A DNA stretch of 64,000 nt, from contig JBCBQC010000026.1 in assembly GCA_039820405.1 (NCBI GenBank), positions 1 through 64,000 on the forward strand, given 5' to 3'. The position numbers were made by a program, and so were the translations under genes. The DNA comes from CALLVY01 sp937899855. Lineage in GTDB: Bacteria; Bacteroidota; Bacteroidia; Chitinophagales; Saprospiraceae. Position 1 is the stretch's first letter. Every line of letters starts with the position of its first letter. Shown piece after piece: positions 43,006 to 51,576 of this stretch. The notes beneath the pieces are model-generated. The model had not been told where the DNA came from, searched no databases, and saw only the letters and a program-made list of their open reading frames with translations.

Positions 43006-46000
43006 TTAGTGGTAGTTGTAAACATTTTTCTGGATCACTTGATTGCTGGCGTTGGTCGTGTGGATCAGGCGGTTGAATCCGTCGTAAGCGTGCTTCATCT
43101 CCGCCCTCCGCGAGTCGATCTGGGAGGTGATGTTGCCATTGTCATCGTAAAAGGTGAGTTCGATCATCGCCTCGGGCATGCGGGAGTACAGCTTGGTGAG
43201 TTCGGTTTTTAGGCTACTCGTACTCAGGGTTTGCAAGCCGCTGTAGCTCACGTCCAGCTCGTTGATCACGTCGGTGTAGCGAGCATTGGTAATGGTGGCC
43301 ACCGGGTGGAGGTTGTCGTAGGCGTAGAGCACCGTATTGTAAATGCCACGGCCGTTGCTACTTTCCATCACATTGCCGTAGCCATCCAATCGGGTAGTCT
43401 GACTGTTCATCCGCAGGGGCTGGTTGTTGATCCGGGTCCAGTTGGAATTGGGATAGACTTTACTGCCACTTATGGTCCAGACGTTGCGGTCTACCGAGGT
43501 GATCTGACCATCGATTCTACTGGTCGTCTCGTAGGGAAAATCGAGCATGTGGCGACTGTTGACCCAGCTGTAGTTTTGGTAGGCAAAACGCACCTCCGTC
43601 CGTTCGGTCTTGCCCTTGCTGTTGGTGCGATTGCTGGAGCTCAGTAAGCCGTAGGTATTGTAGTAATAGCTGGTAGACGTTTCCACAAACTGACCGCTGT
43701 CAAAAAACTGTCGATCGGTCTGTTGTTTCATGCGTACGTAATAGCCCTGCCCCACAGTAGACGAGCCGTTGGAATAATACTTCGTATTCAACTGCCAGTC
43801 CATCACGCGCTCCTGTACTTTGGTACCCGACGAACTGTAAGTCGTCACCGTCAGGGGCAAGCCCACCTGCCGCAAATCGTCTCCGCCCGTATTGAAGGTC
43901 TTGGTGACCCATCCAATGTTGCCACTGCCGGTCCCACGGTTGCGCACCGTCACCGTACTGTAGAAGGTCGCATCGTCATCGGGAACACGGGTGGGGTTGC
44001 TGTACTGATAGGTAACCTTCCGATTGTGGCCCTCGCCATCGTTGATCACGATATTGTCCACCACGATGTTGTAGACGTAGTTATTGACCTTCTCGTCGAT
44101 CATCCGGTGTAGGTAAGTGCTAAAGCTGCTCTGGTTGTGGTTGTTGCGTACCCACAGGCTCTTATTGCTCATAAAAGTGTGGTAGCCCCCAAAGGCACTA
44201 CTGCCCCCCACGTGCGAACGCGCGCCCATGTTGATCTCGTCGATGTTGCCGGTCTCCTTGTTCTGGTAGTACAATTTACCCTCCTTAAAGGCGATGGAAC
44301 CCCCGCCTCCAAAAGGCGTATATTCGGAAAGTTCGACGAAGACCTGATTGATGCTGTTGGTCTGGGTGAGGTCGTTGTGGTAGGTATTGTGCACCTTGCG
44401 TTGGTAGGAGTAGGTGCCGGAAGTGTTGCGCTTGTACACGCCATTACCCGCGATCATAAAATTGGCGGCGATCCCACTGTGACGCGAGTTGAGCAGGGGC
44501 GGTGTATAGCTGGGGCTGAGGTAGTATTTGCCCCAGTTGTTGTAGTTCGGATTGTAACGGTAGTAGAAATAGCGTTTTAGGCCCGAGTTCTCGCGGGTAC
44601 CGATGATGTCCTCCCCAAAGAAGGTCTTGTAGGGACTGTCGGTGCTGAGGTTGCGGACGGACCAGTTGAGGCCATTGAAACGAGCCGTTTTGATCGGGTT
44701 TTTGGACGACCACCAGGTCAGGGTATACATGCTACCCAGCACCGGTTGGATGGGGTTGCGATCGTCGTAGGCTCCGAGCACATTATCGACGTACTGGAGG
44801 TTGTAGTTGATGTCCCATCGTAAAAAGAGTTCGGGATTGTCATCGGCTACAAAGCCGGCCATGGAGTTGGAGGGGTAAAAATAGCTCGGCTTTTCAATCG
44901 AGGCGATGTTTTGGGTGGCCTTCTGCGACCAGGACTTGGTGATCCAGCGTTTTTCCGCATTCAGATAGTGGATGTAGTAATTGTCGTAGTAGCTGATGTT
45001 GGTAACCATATCGGGGCCACCATCCTCGTCGAGGGAGAGGATGAAATTGTTATTGGCGGCGTAATAAAACTGTCCCGAGCCCTGGTTGATTTGCTTGTAG
45101 GACCAGGAAGAGCCTGTCCAGTAGTAGGTATACATCCTTCCCGTACGGTGAGCGCCGATGGCGACGAAATTGTCCCCTGACAAAAACTGGGGGCGTTCCG
45201 AGCCGATGTGGAGATAGGTATGTTGGTATTTCAACCATTCCCGACCGTCCGGTTTGATGTGCCAGACGTACATGTGGGCCCGGTCGTTTTCGTAGACGGC
45301 TACGCCGTAAAAATCCTCTTCAAAAATGGCCAGCATGTTTTCCAAGCGGCGATAGCTGTCCACCTTCACCAGGTTGGGAATGACGTATTCATCGCTCTGC
45401 CAGTGCATGCCGTTCCACCAGTGTTTGACAATTTTAAAACGGTGCTTTTGCCCACTGTACTCCGTGACGGAGCGGTAGAGCTTGAGAACGTAATTGTCGC
45501 GGACGTAGGCGGCGTGGTAGTAGTAGCCCGAATTGCTGGGGATGGAGCCCGTGTAGCGATTGGAGCCGTTGTAGAACAAGTACTTGTTTTGGTAATTGTA
45601 GGTCACCGTGCCGCCCATGGGATAGGTCACCTTTTTGAGTCCACCCTTGTAAGTCCCCGTGGTATTGTACTCAAAGCTTTGCGGGGGCAGCGTCTGGTTG
45701 CTGCTGTTGCGCTGGGTAATGCTGGTGAGGTAGCGCTTACGGCGGCTACTGGGTACATCGTAGGGGACTTGGTAGCCTAGGAGATAGGTGTAGATCAGGC
45801 TGTTCTTGACGTTGAAAATCTGAATGTTGCTCAGGTACTTTTTTTCGTAGCGCTCCTGATAGGCATCCGGTTCCGAATTTTCGCGGTGGGGTTCGTGGTA
45901 TTCGTAGCTGGATTTGGGATTGTAGTTAAACAGGATCTTACTACCGTTGGAGGAGATGATCTGGCTCAGGTAGCTGGCCTCGGTATGTTTTCGCAGGGGG

Positions 46001-46863
46001 TAATTGCTCAGGTCGTCGACGCGGTCGTAGAAAAAGCTGAGGCTATTGTCCCACTGGTCCTCGATCTTGTACAGGTTCCACACCACGGTTTGCTGAGAAC
46101 TGGCGCCGGCTTGTTTCGAACTGCCGATCCAATTGCCACGCCGTACGATAAATTCGCGGGCTTTGTTGGGGCGAGGTACGCCGCTGATGATGTTGGGATC
46201 GCCGAAGTGGAAGGTAGAGCCATCCTCTTTGGTGATTACCCAGTAGTCGTCGTAGCTGTCGATGTTGTTGGGATAAAAGTAAAATTTCCAGGGGACGTAC
46301 TTTTCGGCCTGGAATTCCCAGTAGAGTCCGTCGCGGTTGGTACAGATCAACTTGGTGCTGTTGCTGCCGTCGATGAGGTAAAAGTCATCGTCTTCGCGGG
46401 TACCGGTTTGTTTGTTATCGGCCACAATTTTGGGGACGCTGAGGTTCCAGCCGAGGCCCAGCGAGCTGGTGGCTCCGTACTGGTTGATGTGCTGGGCGCG
46501 TTTGAAGGCACCCTGGTTGCTGTAGTTGAGCGAGATGCCGTAGGAGAGGGTCCGGGCCGAGATACTCGCTATCGGTACGGAAAAGGCCACCTTGCCGGTC
46601 ACCTCGTTGATCGAGCCCTGAATCAGACCCTCGATGCTTTCGCCCGAGTTAAAGGGCGTACTTTGGGGAAGGCTGACCACATCCTCTTCGGACTCCTGGG
46701 TCATGTTTTGACCAAAGGAGGCCTGACCATCGCCGGGCGGCGTATCGCCCCGCGGCTCGCTTTGTTCGAGGACCTCGATTTCGACTTCCTGATCGGTGAG
46801 TACTTGTCCGCAGAGCATCGCGCTCCACAGGACGAGCAGAAATAGGGGAATGTACGTTTTCAT
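43006..46863 (-). CDS. Secreted SpvB/TcB-like protein with beta-propeller and YD repeats
   Basis: A 1285-residue protein with a Sec signal peptide (MKTYIPLFLLVLWSAMLCGQ). After an acidic linker comes an SpvB-like N-terminal module (EVTGKVAFSVPIAS, LSYGISLNYSNQG, GLGWNLSVPKIV). Residues of about 460-870 are rich in Trp, Tyr and Asn in a repeating pattern suggestive of a beta-propeller. The C-terminal part has YD-type repeats and ends in MKHAYDGFNRLIHTTNASNQ. SpvB module, propeller and YD strands in that order are the plan of TcB, the subunit that closes one end of the Tc toxin cocoon. It is the first gene of the two-gene operon; the RHS-toxin gene starts 14 bases later. No T9SS domain is visible. 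Confidence 0.85.
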   Translation of the reverse strand: MKTYIPLFLLVLWSAMLCGQVLTDQEVEIEVLEQSEPRGDTPPGDGQASFGQNMTQESEEDVVSLPQSTPFNSGESIEGLIQGSINEVTGKVAFSVPIASISARTLSYGISLNYSNQGAFKRAQHINQYGATSSLGLGWNLSVPKIVADNKQTGTREDDDFYLIDGSNSTKLICTNRDGLYWEFQAEKYVPWKFYFYPNNIDSYDDYWVITKEDGSTFHFGDPNIISGVPRPNKAREFIVRRGNWIGSSKQAGASSQQTVVWNLYKIEDQWDNSLSFFYDRVDDLSNYPLRKHTEASYLSQIISSNGSKILFNYNPKSSYEYHEPHRENSEPDAYQERYEKKYLSNIQIFNVKNSLIYTYLLGYQVPYDVPSSRRKRYLTSITQRNSSNQTLPPQSFEYNTTGTYKGGLKKVTYPMGGTVTYNYQNKYLFYNGSNRYTGSIPSNSGYYYHAAYVRDNYVLKLYRSVTEYSGQKHRFKIVKHWWNGMHWQSDEYVIPNLVKVDSYRRLENMLAIFEEDFYGVAVYENDRAHMYVWHIKPDGREWLKYQHTYLHIGSERPQFLSGDNFVAIGAHRTGRMYTYYWTGSSWSYKQINQGSGQFYYAANNNFILSLDEDGGPDMVTNISYYDNYYIHYLNAEKRWITKSWSQKATQNIASIEKPSYFYPSNSMAGFVADDNPELFLRWDINYNLQYVDNVLGAYDDRNPIQPVLGSMYTLTWWSSKNPIKTARFNGLNWSVRNLSTDSPYKTFFGEDIIGTRENSGLKRYFYYRYNPNYNNWGKYYLSPSYTPPLLNSRHSGIAANFMIAGNGVYKRNTSGTYSYQRKVHNTYHNDLTQTNSINQVFVELSEYTPFGGGGSIAFKEGKLYYQNKETGNIDEINMGARSHVGGSSAFGGYHTFMSNKSLWVRNNHNQSSFSTYLHRMIDEKVNNYVYNIVVDNIVINDGEGHNRKVTYQYSNPTRVPDDDATFYSTVTVRNRGTGSGNIGWVTKTFNTGGDDLRQVGLPLTVTTYSSSGTKVQERVMDWQLNTKYYSNGSSTVGQGYYVRMKQQTDRQFFDSGQFVETSTSYYYNTYGLLSSSNRTNSKGKTERTEVRFAYQNYSWVNSRHMLDFPYETTSRIDGQITSVDRNVWTISGSKVYPNSNWTRINNQPLRMNSQTTRLDGYGNVMESSNGRGIYNTVLYAYDNLHPVATITNARYTDVINELDVSYSGLQTLSTSSLKTELTKLYSRMPEAMIELTFYDDNGNITSQIDSRRAEMKHAYDGFNRLIHTTNASNQVIQKNVYNYH

Positions 46864-47300
46864 TGATAAGGTTTTATAATAGGAAATAGAGAATAAGCAA
46901 TGGTTTAGGGAAACAGATTTCCCAGGCCGTCAAGGGGGATAAAACCCTTCGGCTAAAAAAGTAGACGAAGACACGCTCCTACAAATTCCCAACGAGGGAA
47001 GGAGAAAAGATGAACACCATTACAAGCCGCGCGGCTTGAATGAAAATCCTACTTGGTGGTGGAAAATAATGACTTACGTAATTGTATTTGCTTGGGAAGC
47101 AGTACCAGGGGCAGTTGCGATGGCACTACTGATGTTGATTGCTGGTCATTAATTGGTGGCGGAGGGTTTTCTGAGGACGATTAGTTGCTAGTATCGCTCC
47201 CCCACATTATATTTTTAGCAAGTTAAATATTTTATGGATGCTACGGAATTTTTACCCTAATTTTTTGGTGCAAATTCCCGCGTGCCCAAGCGGCTACCAC
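46864..47300. other. Intergenic region upstream of the RHS operon
   Basis: About 440 bases between the ompA-like terminator and the RHS operon start. No ORF is convincing. The region just before the ATG at 46863 is AT-rich (around 46864-46890) but lacks a perfect TAnnTTTG, so I cannot place the promoter. Confidence 0.4.
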
Positions 47301-47328
47301 GAGAAAGGGTGACCCCATCGAGTCACCC
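47301..47328 (-). terminator. Probable terminator of the OmpA-like gene
   Basis: A 7 bp stem (47307-47313 with 47322-47328), followed on the minus strand by TTTCTC. A second, looser inverted repeat (47332-47338 with 47364-47370) lies between it and the stop codon of the OmpA-like gene at 47405. Confidence 0.45.
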
Positions 47329-47404
47329 CCTGGAGGAACAACAATTATAATCTCATGAAAGAATTCCTCCGATCATCTTTTGTTCGACACGCACCAGCGT
47401 GGCC

Positions 47405-48043
47405 TCAGCGTTGGACCAGTCGCAGCTCCAATCGTTGCCAGGGTGGGGCCGCTCCCTCGGAGGGCTGCTTCGCCCCGTATCCCCGGGCTGTAATCTGACT
47501 GGCCGCCACCCCCAATTCCAAGAGCCTCAGTTTGACCAAGGCCGTCCGCTCGTTCGTCAGCCGCAGCCGATCCGCCTCCGTTCCTTCCGCCCCGAGGTGC
47601 CCCGCAATTTCTACCACCAAGCCCGGATGGGCGCGCAGCACTTCGGCCAACTCATCGACCTCGGCCCAATCGCCCGTGACGGGTTCGGCCGTACCCGCCG
47701 CAAAGCGCAAACGCTCGAACGGAAAAATGGGGAGGGTGGCCCCCGTTTCCTCCGTGGGCTTTGCGGTGAGGTAGGCGCGCAAACGATCCGACACCGAAGC
47801 CGTCGCTTGTTCCACTACTTCCGTCACCGTCGGTACTATTTCCTCGGCGGAGGGCTCGGTCGTTTCCACGGCGGGCTCGCGACTCAGTAGCCAGTACACC
47901 CCCGCTCCCAGCAACAGTACCAGTAGGGTAGGTACGATGAGCTGGACCAGCGAGCGTCCCATCGCCTTTGATTCGTCGACGGCCGCCTCGGCGCTTTCCA
48001 GGACTTTTTTTCCCAGGTCCTCTTCCCAATTGTCAGTTGCCAT
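47405..48043 (-). CDS. OmpA-family protein anchored by a single membrane helix
   Basis: A 212-residue protein with no signal peptide. A charged cytoplasmic tail of about 32 residues is followed by one membrane helix (33-53), a Thr/Glu/Pro-rich linker (54-100) and a C-terminal OmpA-like peptidoglycan-binding domain (about 105-212). The domain is recognised from FERLRFAAGTAEP, HPGLVVEIAGHLGAEGTEADRL, LTNERTALVKLRLLELGV and ITARGYGAKQP. The topology places the OmpA domain in the periplasm on the cell wall, tethered to the inner membrane. It is expressed alone; the symporter gene lies upstream on the same strand with an 84-base gap, so cotranscription with it is possible. Confidence 0.85.
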   Translation of the reverse strand: MATDNWEEDLGKKVLESAEAAVDESKAMGRSLVQLIVPTLLVLLLGAGVYWLLSREPAVETTEPSAEEIVPTVTEVVEQATASVSDRLRAYLTAKPTEETGATLPIFPFERLRFAAGTAEPVTGDWAEVDELAEVLRAHPGLVVEIAGHLGAEGTEADRLRLTNERTALVKLRLLELGVAASQITARGYGAKQPSEGAAPPWQRLELRLVQR

Positions 48044-48127
48044 GGTGTGAATGGTGTTGCTTGTACTTGCTGAAATTAAGCAATCTGGGGAACATATAAA
48101 AATGGCTTTCTTGGAACCGTGCTGCCC

Positions 48128-49036
48128 TCAGACGCGTTCGACGGCCCGCCGACCGAAGAAGGTGGCCACGGCAAAGCCGGAGATTAGGTGCCAGATGCCC
48201 CACCAGGCCGCGATGAGGGCCATGCCCCCCAATCCTTCGAAGAAATTAAAGATCAGCACCAGGGCCAGTCCCGAATTCTGAATGCCGGTCTCAATGGTGA
48301 TGGCACGGGTATTAAAGGCGCTCAGGCCAGCGAGCCGGGCGTAGCTAAAGCCCAGGAGGAGGGCGAGGGTGTTGTGGACGAAGACGAAAAAGAAAATGGG
48401 GCCAAAGACGGCATTGCCCAACAGGTCCAGGTTGCCGGCGATGCCAAAGACGACGAAGGCCAGAAAGATCAGCATGGAGAGGATGCCCACCGGGCGTTTG
48501 ACCCGTTCGGTGGTGAGGGGGAAGCGTTCCCGCGTAACCATGCCGAGAAATAAGGGGACCAGGATGATGAGGAAAATGGTGCGGACCATGTCAAAAATAT
48601 CCACGGAGATGAGCGAGGCCAGGGCTTCGGTGCCGGGGATAAAACCGGACCAGAAGCGGAAGTACAGTGGGACGGTAATGGCGGCGCCCAGGGTAGTGAT
48701 GGAGGTCATCAGCACGGAGAGGGCGGAGTTGCCCTTGGCCAGGTGGACCATAAAATTGGAGACGTTGCCGCCGGGGCAGACGCCGACCAGCATCATGCCG
48801 AGGGCGACGCTGGCGGGGGGCTGAAGGAGGAGGATGACACCGAGGGTGAGGACGGGGAGGAAGAGGAGTTGGGAACTGAGCCCCACGAGGGGGGCTTTGG
48901 GCTGGCGGAAAATGCGCCAAAAATCCCCCAGGCGGATGTCCAGGGCCACGCCGTACATGAGAAAGGCCAGGCAAAGATTGAGGACGAAGAGCTGGTCCTG
49001 GTTAAAATTGATTTTTATCGCGTCTATATTTTCCAT
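48128..49036 (-). CDS. Bile acid:sodium symporter family (BASS) transporter
   Basis: A 302-residue inner-membrane protein with nine or ten helices. The BASS family is recognised from LMYGVALDIRLGDF, the discontinuous-helix sodium-site segment GVCPGGNVSNFMVHLAKGNSALS, and ETGIQNSGLALVLIF in the second half. Bacterial members import small organic anions such as pantoate, 2-keto acids or steroid conjugates with sodium, so the actual substrate here is open. The promoter element at 49112-49119 lies upstream. A role as arsenite exporter (ACR3) is unlikely because its Cys motif is not seen. Confidence 0.9.
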   Translation of the reverse strand: MENIDAIKINFNQDQLFVLNLCLAFLMYGVALDIRLGDFWRIFRQPKAPLVGLSSQLLFLPVLTLGVILLLQPPASVALGMMLVGVCPGGNVSNFMVHLAKGNSALSVLMTSITTLGAAITVPLYFRFWSGFIPGTEALASLISVDIFDMVRTIFLIILVPLFLGMVTRERFPLTTERVKRPVGILSMLIFLAFVVFGIAGNLDLLGNAVFGPIFFFVFVHNTLALLLGFSYARLAGLSAFNTRAITIETGIQNSGLALVLIFNFFEGLGGMALIAAWWGIWHLISGFAVATFFGRRAVERV

Positions 49037-49111
49037 GAGTTATTTGTTTAGATGCCCGCTTCCCATCCGTGGAGGTCCCCCCACCGCTGCGTCTTCCGAT
49101 CCTGGCGTAGC

Positions 49112-49119
49112 CAAACATA
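49112..49119 (-). promoter_or_regulatory. Bacteroidota -7 promoter element for the BASS transporter gene
   Basis: The minus strand reads TATGTTTG, a perfect TAnnTTTG. It predicts a leader of about 70 bases, longer than for other genes in the window. Confidence 0.5.
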
Positions 49120-49359
49120 AGGAAAAAGGCAGGAAATTTTAAATGTTACATTTTTTCCCCTCGCCATTAGAATTCCACAAACTGTTATTGTAAATTGAGC
49201 AACAAGCGCTTGTCATTCTGCGTAAGCGCTAGAGGAAGGAGTTGATTTGATCATAGTCCGACGCATTCAATACCACCATCTAAGCCAACTCAAACTACGC
49301 TACTCGCCCGCCGGTGGGAGCCATATCTTCCGTAATTTATTGTAGAAAGTCTATCTATC
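49120..49359 (+). promoter_or_regulatory. Divergent intergenic region with a perfect palindrome upstream of the Gfo/Idh/MocA gene
   Basis: The region holds ACAAGCGCTTGT at 49202-49213, a 12-base perfect palindrome with a central CG. This is the type of site bound by LacI-family repressors, and it lies about 150 bases before the oxidoreductase start. A related half-site, AAGCGCT, follows at 49224-49230. No perfect -7 element for the plus strand is visible. The function as operator is an inference. Confidence 0.3.
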
Positions 49360-50397
49360 ATGTCGAAAATCTTCAAATGGGGCATCATCGGTTTAGGAAA
49401 AATTGCCCACAAGTTTGCGCAAGACCTACAGAGCATCCCCAATGCCACCCTGCACGCCGTGGCCTCCCGGACGGAGGAAAAGGCCAAAACCTTTGCCATG
49501 CAGTACAACGTCCCCAATTTTTTTGGTGGCTACGAACACCTCTTTAAATGCCAAGACCTGGATGTCATCTACATCGCCACCCCCCATTCGCTGCACTGCG
49601 ACAACGTCCTGATGTGTTTGGAGCACCAAATTCCCGTCCTCTGCGAAAAACCGATGGCCCTCAACGCCTCTGAGGTCAAAAAAATGGTGACCCTGGCCAA
49701 ATTCCAAAAGACTTTCCTGATGGAAGCCCTCTGGACCCGCTTCCTACCCACCACCACCAAGGTGCTCGAACTGATCTCCAAGGGCAAAATCGGCGAGATC
49801 AATTCCATCCGGGCCGACTTTGGCTTCAAAGCCCCGATGGATCCCCGCAGCCGCCTGTTCAACCAAAACCTCGGCGGGGGCTCCCTGATGGACGTTGGGA
49901 TTTATCCCGTTTTCCTCAGCCTCCTCCTCCTCGGTAAGCCCACCAGCGTCAAAGCTTCCGCCGCCATCGGCCGTACCAACGTCGACGAAAGCTGTGGCAT
50001 CCTCCTCAAATACGACAACAACCGGATGGCCATGCTCCACAGCTCGATCGTCGTCAATACCGGTACCGAGGCCCACATCTACGGCGAAAAGGGAACCATC
50101 CGCATCAATTCGCGTTGGCACGAACCCACCAGCATCACCCTGCTGCCCCACGGCGACGAGCCCAAGGACTATTTCTTCGACTTCGACAGCCACGGCTACC
50201 GCTACGAAGCCGAAGAGGTCATGCGCTGTCTGCGCAACAACCAGCTGGAGAGCGAGTGGATGAGCCTCGATTTTAGCCTCGACCTCATCGAATTGCTCGA
50301 TACGATTCGGATGAAAGCCGGGATTTACTACCCCAAAATCGACAACTTTACCGAGGCGATCTCCGCCGCCGAAAGCATTAATTTCTCCATGAATTGA
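49360..50397 (+). CDS. Gfo/Idh/MocA-family oxidoreductase
   Basis: A 345-residue cytoplasmic NAD(P)-dependent dehydrogenase. The N-terminal Rossmann motif is GIIGLGKIAHKF, and the family's catalytic EKP motif is at residues 96-98 (LCEKPMALNASE). The second half is the alpha/beta dimerisation and substrate domain, with GGGSLMDVGIYPV containing the usual Asp and Tyr region. Members oxidise or reduce cyclic polyols, sugars and their derivatives. The closest look is to the trans-1,2-dihydrobenzene-1,2-diol dehydrogenase/xylose dehydrogenase-like group, but this is a guess. Its stop codon touches an ATG of the phosphatase frame (TGATG), so the two genes are linked. Confidence 0.9.
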   Translation: MSKIFKWGIIGLGKIAHKFAQDLQSIPNATLHAVASRTEEKAKTFAMQYNVPNFFGGYEHLFKCQDLDVIYIATPHSLHCDNVLMCLEHQIPVLCEKPMALNASEVKKMVTLAKFQKTFLMEALWTRFLPTTTKVLELISKGKIGEINSIRADFGFKAPMDPRSRLFNQNLGGGSLMDVGIYPVFLSLLLLGKPTSVKASAAIGRTNVDESCGILLKYDNNRMAMLHSSIVVNTGTEAHIYGEKGTIRINSRWHEPTSITLLPHGDEPKDYFFDFDSHGYRYEAEEVMRCLRNNQLESEWMSLDFSLDLIELLDTIRMKAGIYYPKIDNFTEAISAAESINFSMN

Positions 50398-50432
50398 TGA
50401 CCTGGGTGGTCCCACTGAATCTCCCCACCGCA

Positions 50433-51473
50433 ATGATGGCAGCACGTTTCATACTCGTCGTCTGTTGGTGCCTCCTCGGCCCGGCCCTGTCGGCACAGTC
50501 CACACTCCCGACCCCCGAGGGGCCGCTCCGCAGCATCAGCTTTGGCTCCTGCAACAACCAGGCAAAGCCCCAGCCCATGTGGCAGTTCGTCCGACAAAAC
50601 CAGCCCCAACTGTGGATCTGGCTGGGCGACAACGTCTACGCCGATACCCGCAACCTGGAATTGATGCGCAGCAAGTACCAAAAGCAGAAAAACCACCCCG
50701 AATACCAAAAACTCCGGCGCGATTGCCAAATCATCGGGACCTGGGACGATCACGACTACGGGGTCAACGATGGGGGCAAGGAATTTCCCCAACGGGAACG
50801 GAGTCAGCAGCAGTTGCTCGATTTTTTGGACGTACCGGCCGCGGCTCCGGCCCGCCAGCGCCCGGGCGTTTACCAAGCCTACACCTACGGCGAAGGCGAG
50901 CAAAAGGTCAAGGTGATCCTGCTCGATACCCGCTACTTTCGCGATTCGCTCCGCATCCTGGGGCAGGGGCGGACCAAGCGCTGTTTGCCCAATTTGGAGG
51001 GGGACATCCTGGGGGAGGCCCAGTGGAAATGGCTGCGCGCCCAACTCACCGACAGCGATGCCAGTCTCCACCTCATCGGTTCGAGCATTCAGGTCATTCC
51101 CGAGCAGCACCGCTTCGAGAAGTGGGCAAATTTTCCGGGCGCCCGGAGCCGTTTGTTCGAATTGCTACGCGAAACCCAAGCCGCTCACGTGGTGTTTCTC
51201 AGTGGTGATCGCCACGTGGCCGAGGTATCGCGGTTTGAGCTGGACGGCTTGGCTACGCCGCTTTACGAAGTAACCAGCAGCGGCATCACCCACACCTGGC
51301 GCGAAAAACGCGAGGAGGACAACCGCTACCGCCAAGGTGAGCTCATCATCGAACGCAATTTTGGGGTCCTACAAATCGACTGGTCGGCGGAGCGGCCGCG
51401 CGTGATCGCCGAAATCCGGGGCTTGGGCAATGCGCTTTTCCTCCAACGGGAACTGGACTGGTCGCCGGATTGA
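50433..51473 (+). CDS. Secreted PhoD-type alkaline phosphatase/metallophosphoesterase
   Basis: A 346-residue protein from the ATG at 50433, which begins a signal peptide (MMAARFILVVCWCLLGPALSAQ). An in-frame ATG at 50397 that overlaps the upstream stop would add 12 residues. Metal-binding motifs of PhoD-like calcineurin-fold enzymes are clear: SFGSCNNQ, WIWLGDNVYAD, GTWDDHDYGVND and FLSGDRHVAE. PhoD-family enzymes hydrolyse phosphate mono- and diesters outside the cytoplasmic membrane using calcium and iron. This short form lacks the N-terminal PhoD_N domain. It likely acts in the periplasm. Coupling to the Gfo/Idh/MocA gene may indicate joint use of a phosphorylated polyol, but this is speculative. 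Confidence 0.88.
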   Translation: MMAARFILVVCWCLLGPALSAQSTLPTPEGPLRSISFGSCNNQAKPQPMWQFVRQNQPQLWIWLGDNVYADTRNLELMRSKYQKQKNHPEYQKLRRDCQIIGTWDDHDYGVNDGGKEFPQRERSQQQLLDFLDVPAAAPARQRPGVYQAYTYGEGEQKVKVILLDTRYFRDSLRILGQGRTKRCLPNLEGDILGEAQWKWLRAQLTDSDASLHLIGSSIQVIPEQHRFEKWANFPGARSRLFELLRETQAAHVVFLSGDRHVAEVSRFELDGLATPLYEVTSSGITHTWREKREEDNRYRQGELIIERNFGVLQIDWSAERPRVIAEIRGLGNALFLQRELDWSPD

Positions 51474-51576
51474 TCCCCGCTTCGGGCCGCTTTATTGGTG
51501 GCGCCTTACAACTTCTGCTCCGCTTCCTTCGTTAAATCCATTGAAATTCGATGTCGTACCCCCAAACCCCACTATT

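Noticed and set aside
42980..43010. Possible frameshift splitting one RHS gene into two
   Set aside because: The downstream gene starts with its own clean signal peptide (MKKIIFFLALLGAFSSGAQS) and the upstream gene ends normally, so two real genes are more likely than a broken single one.
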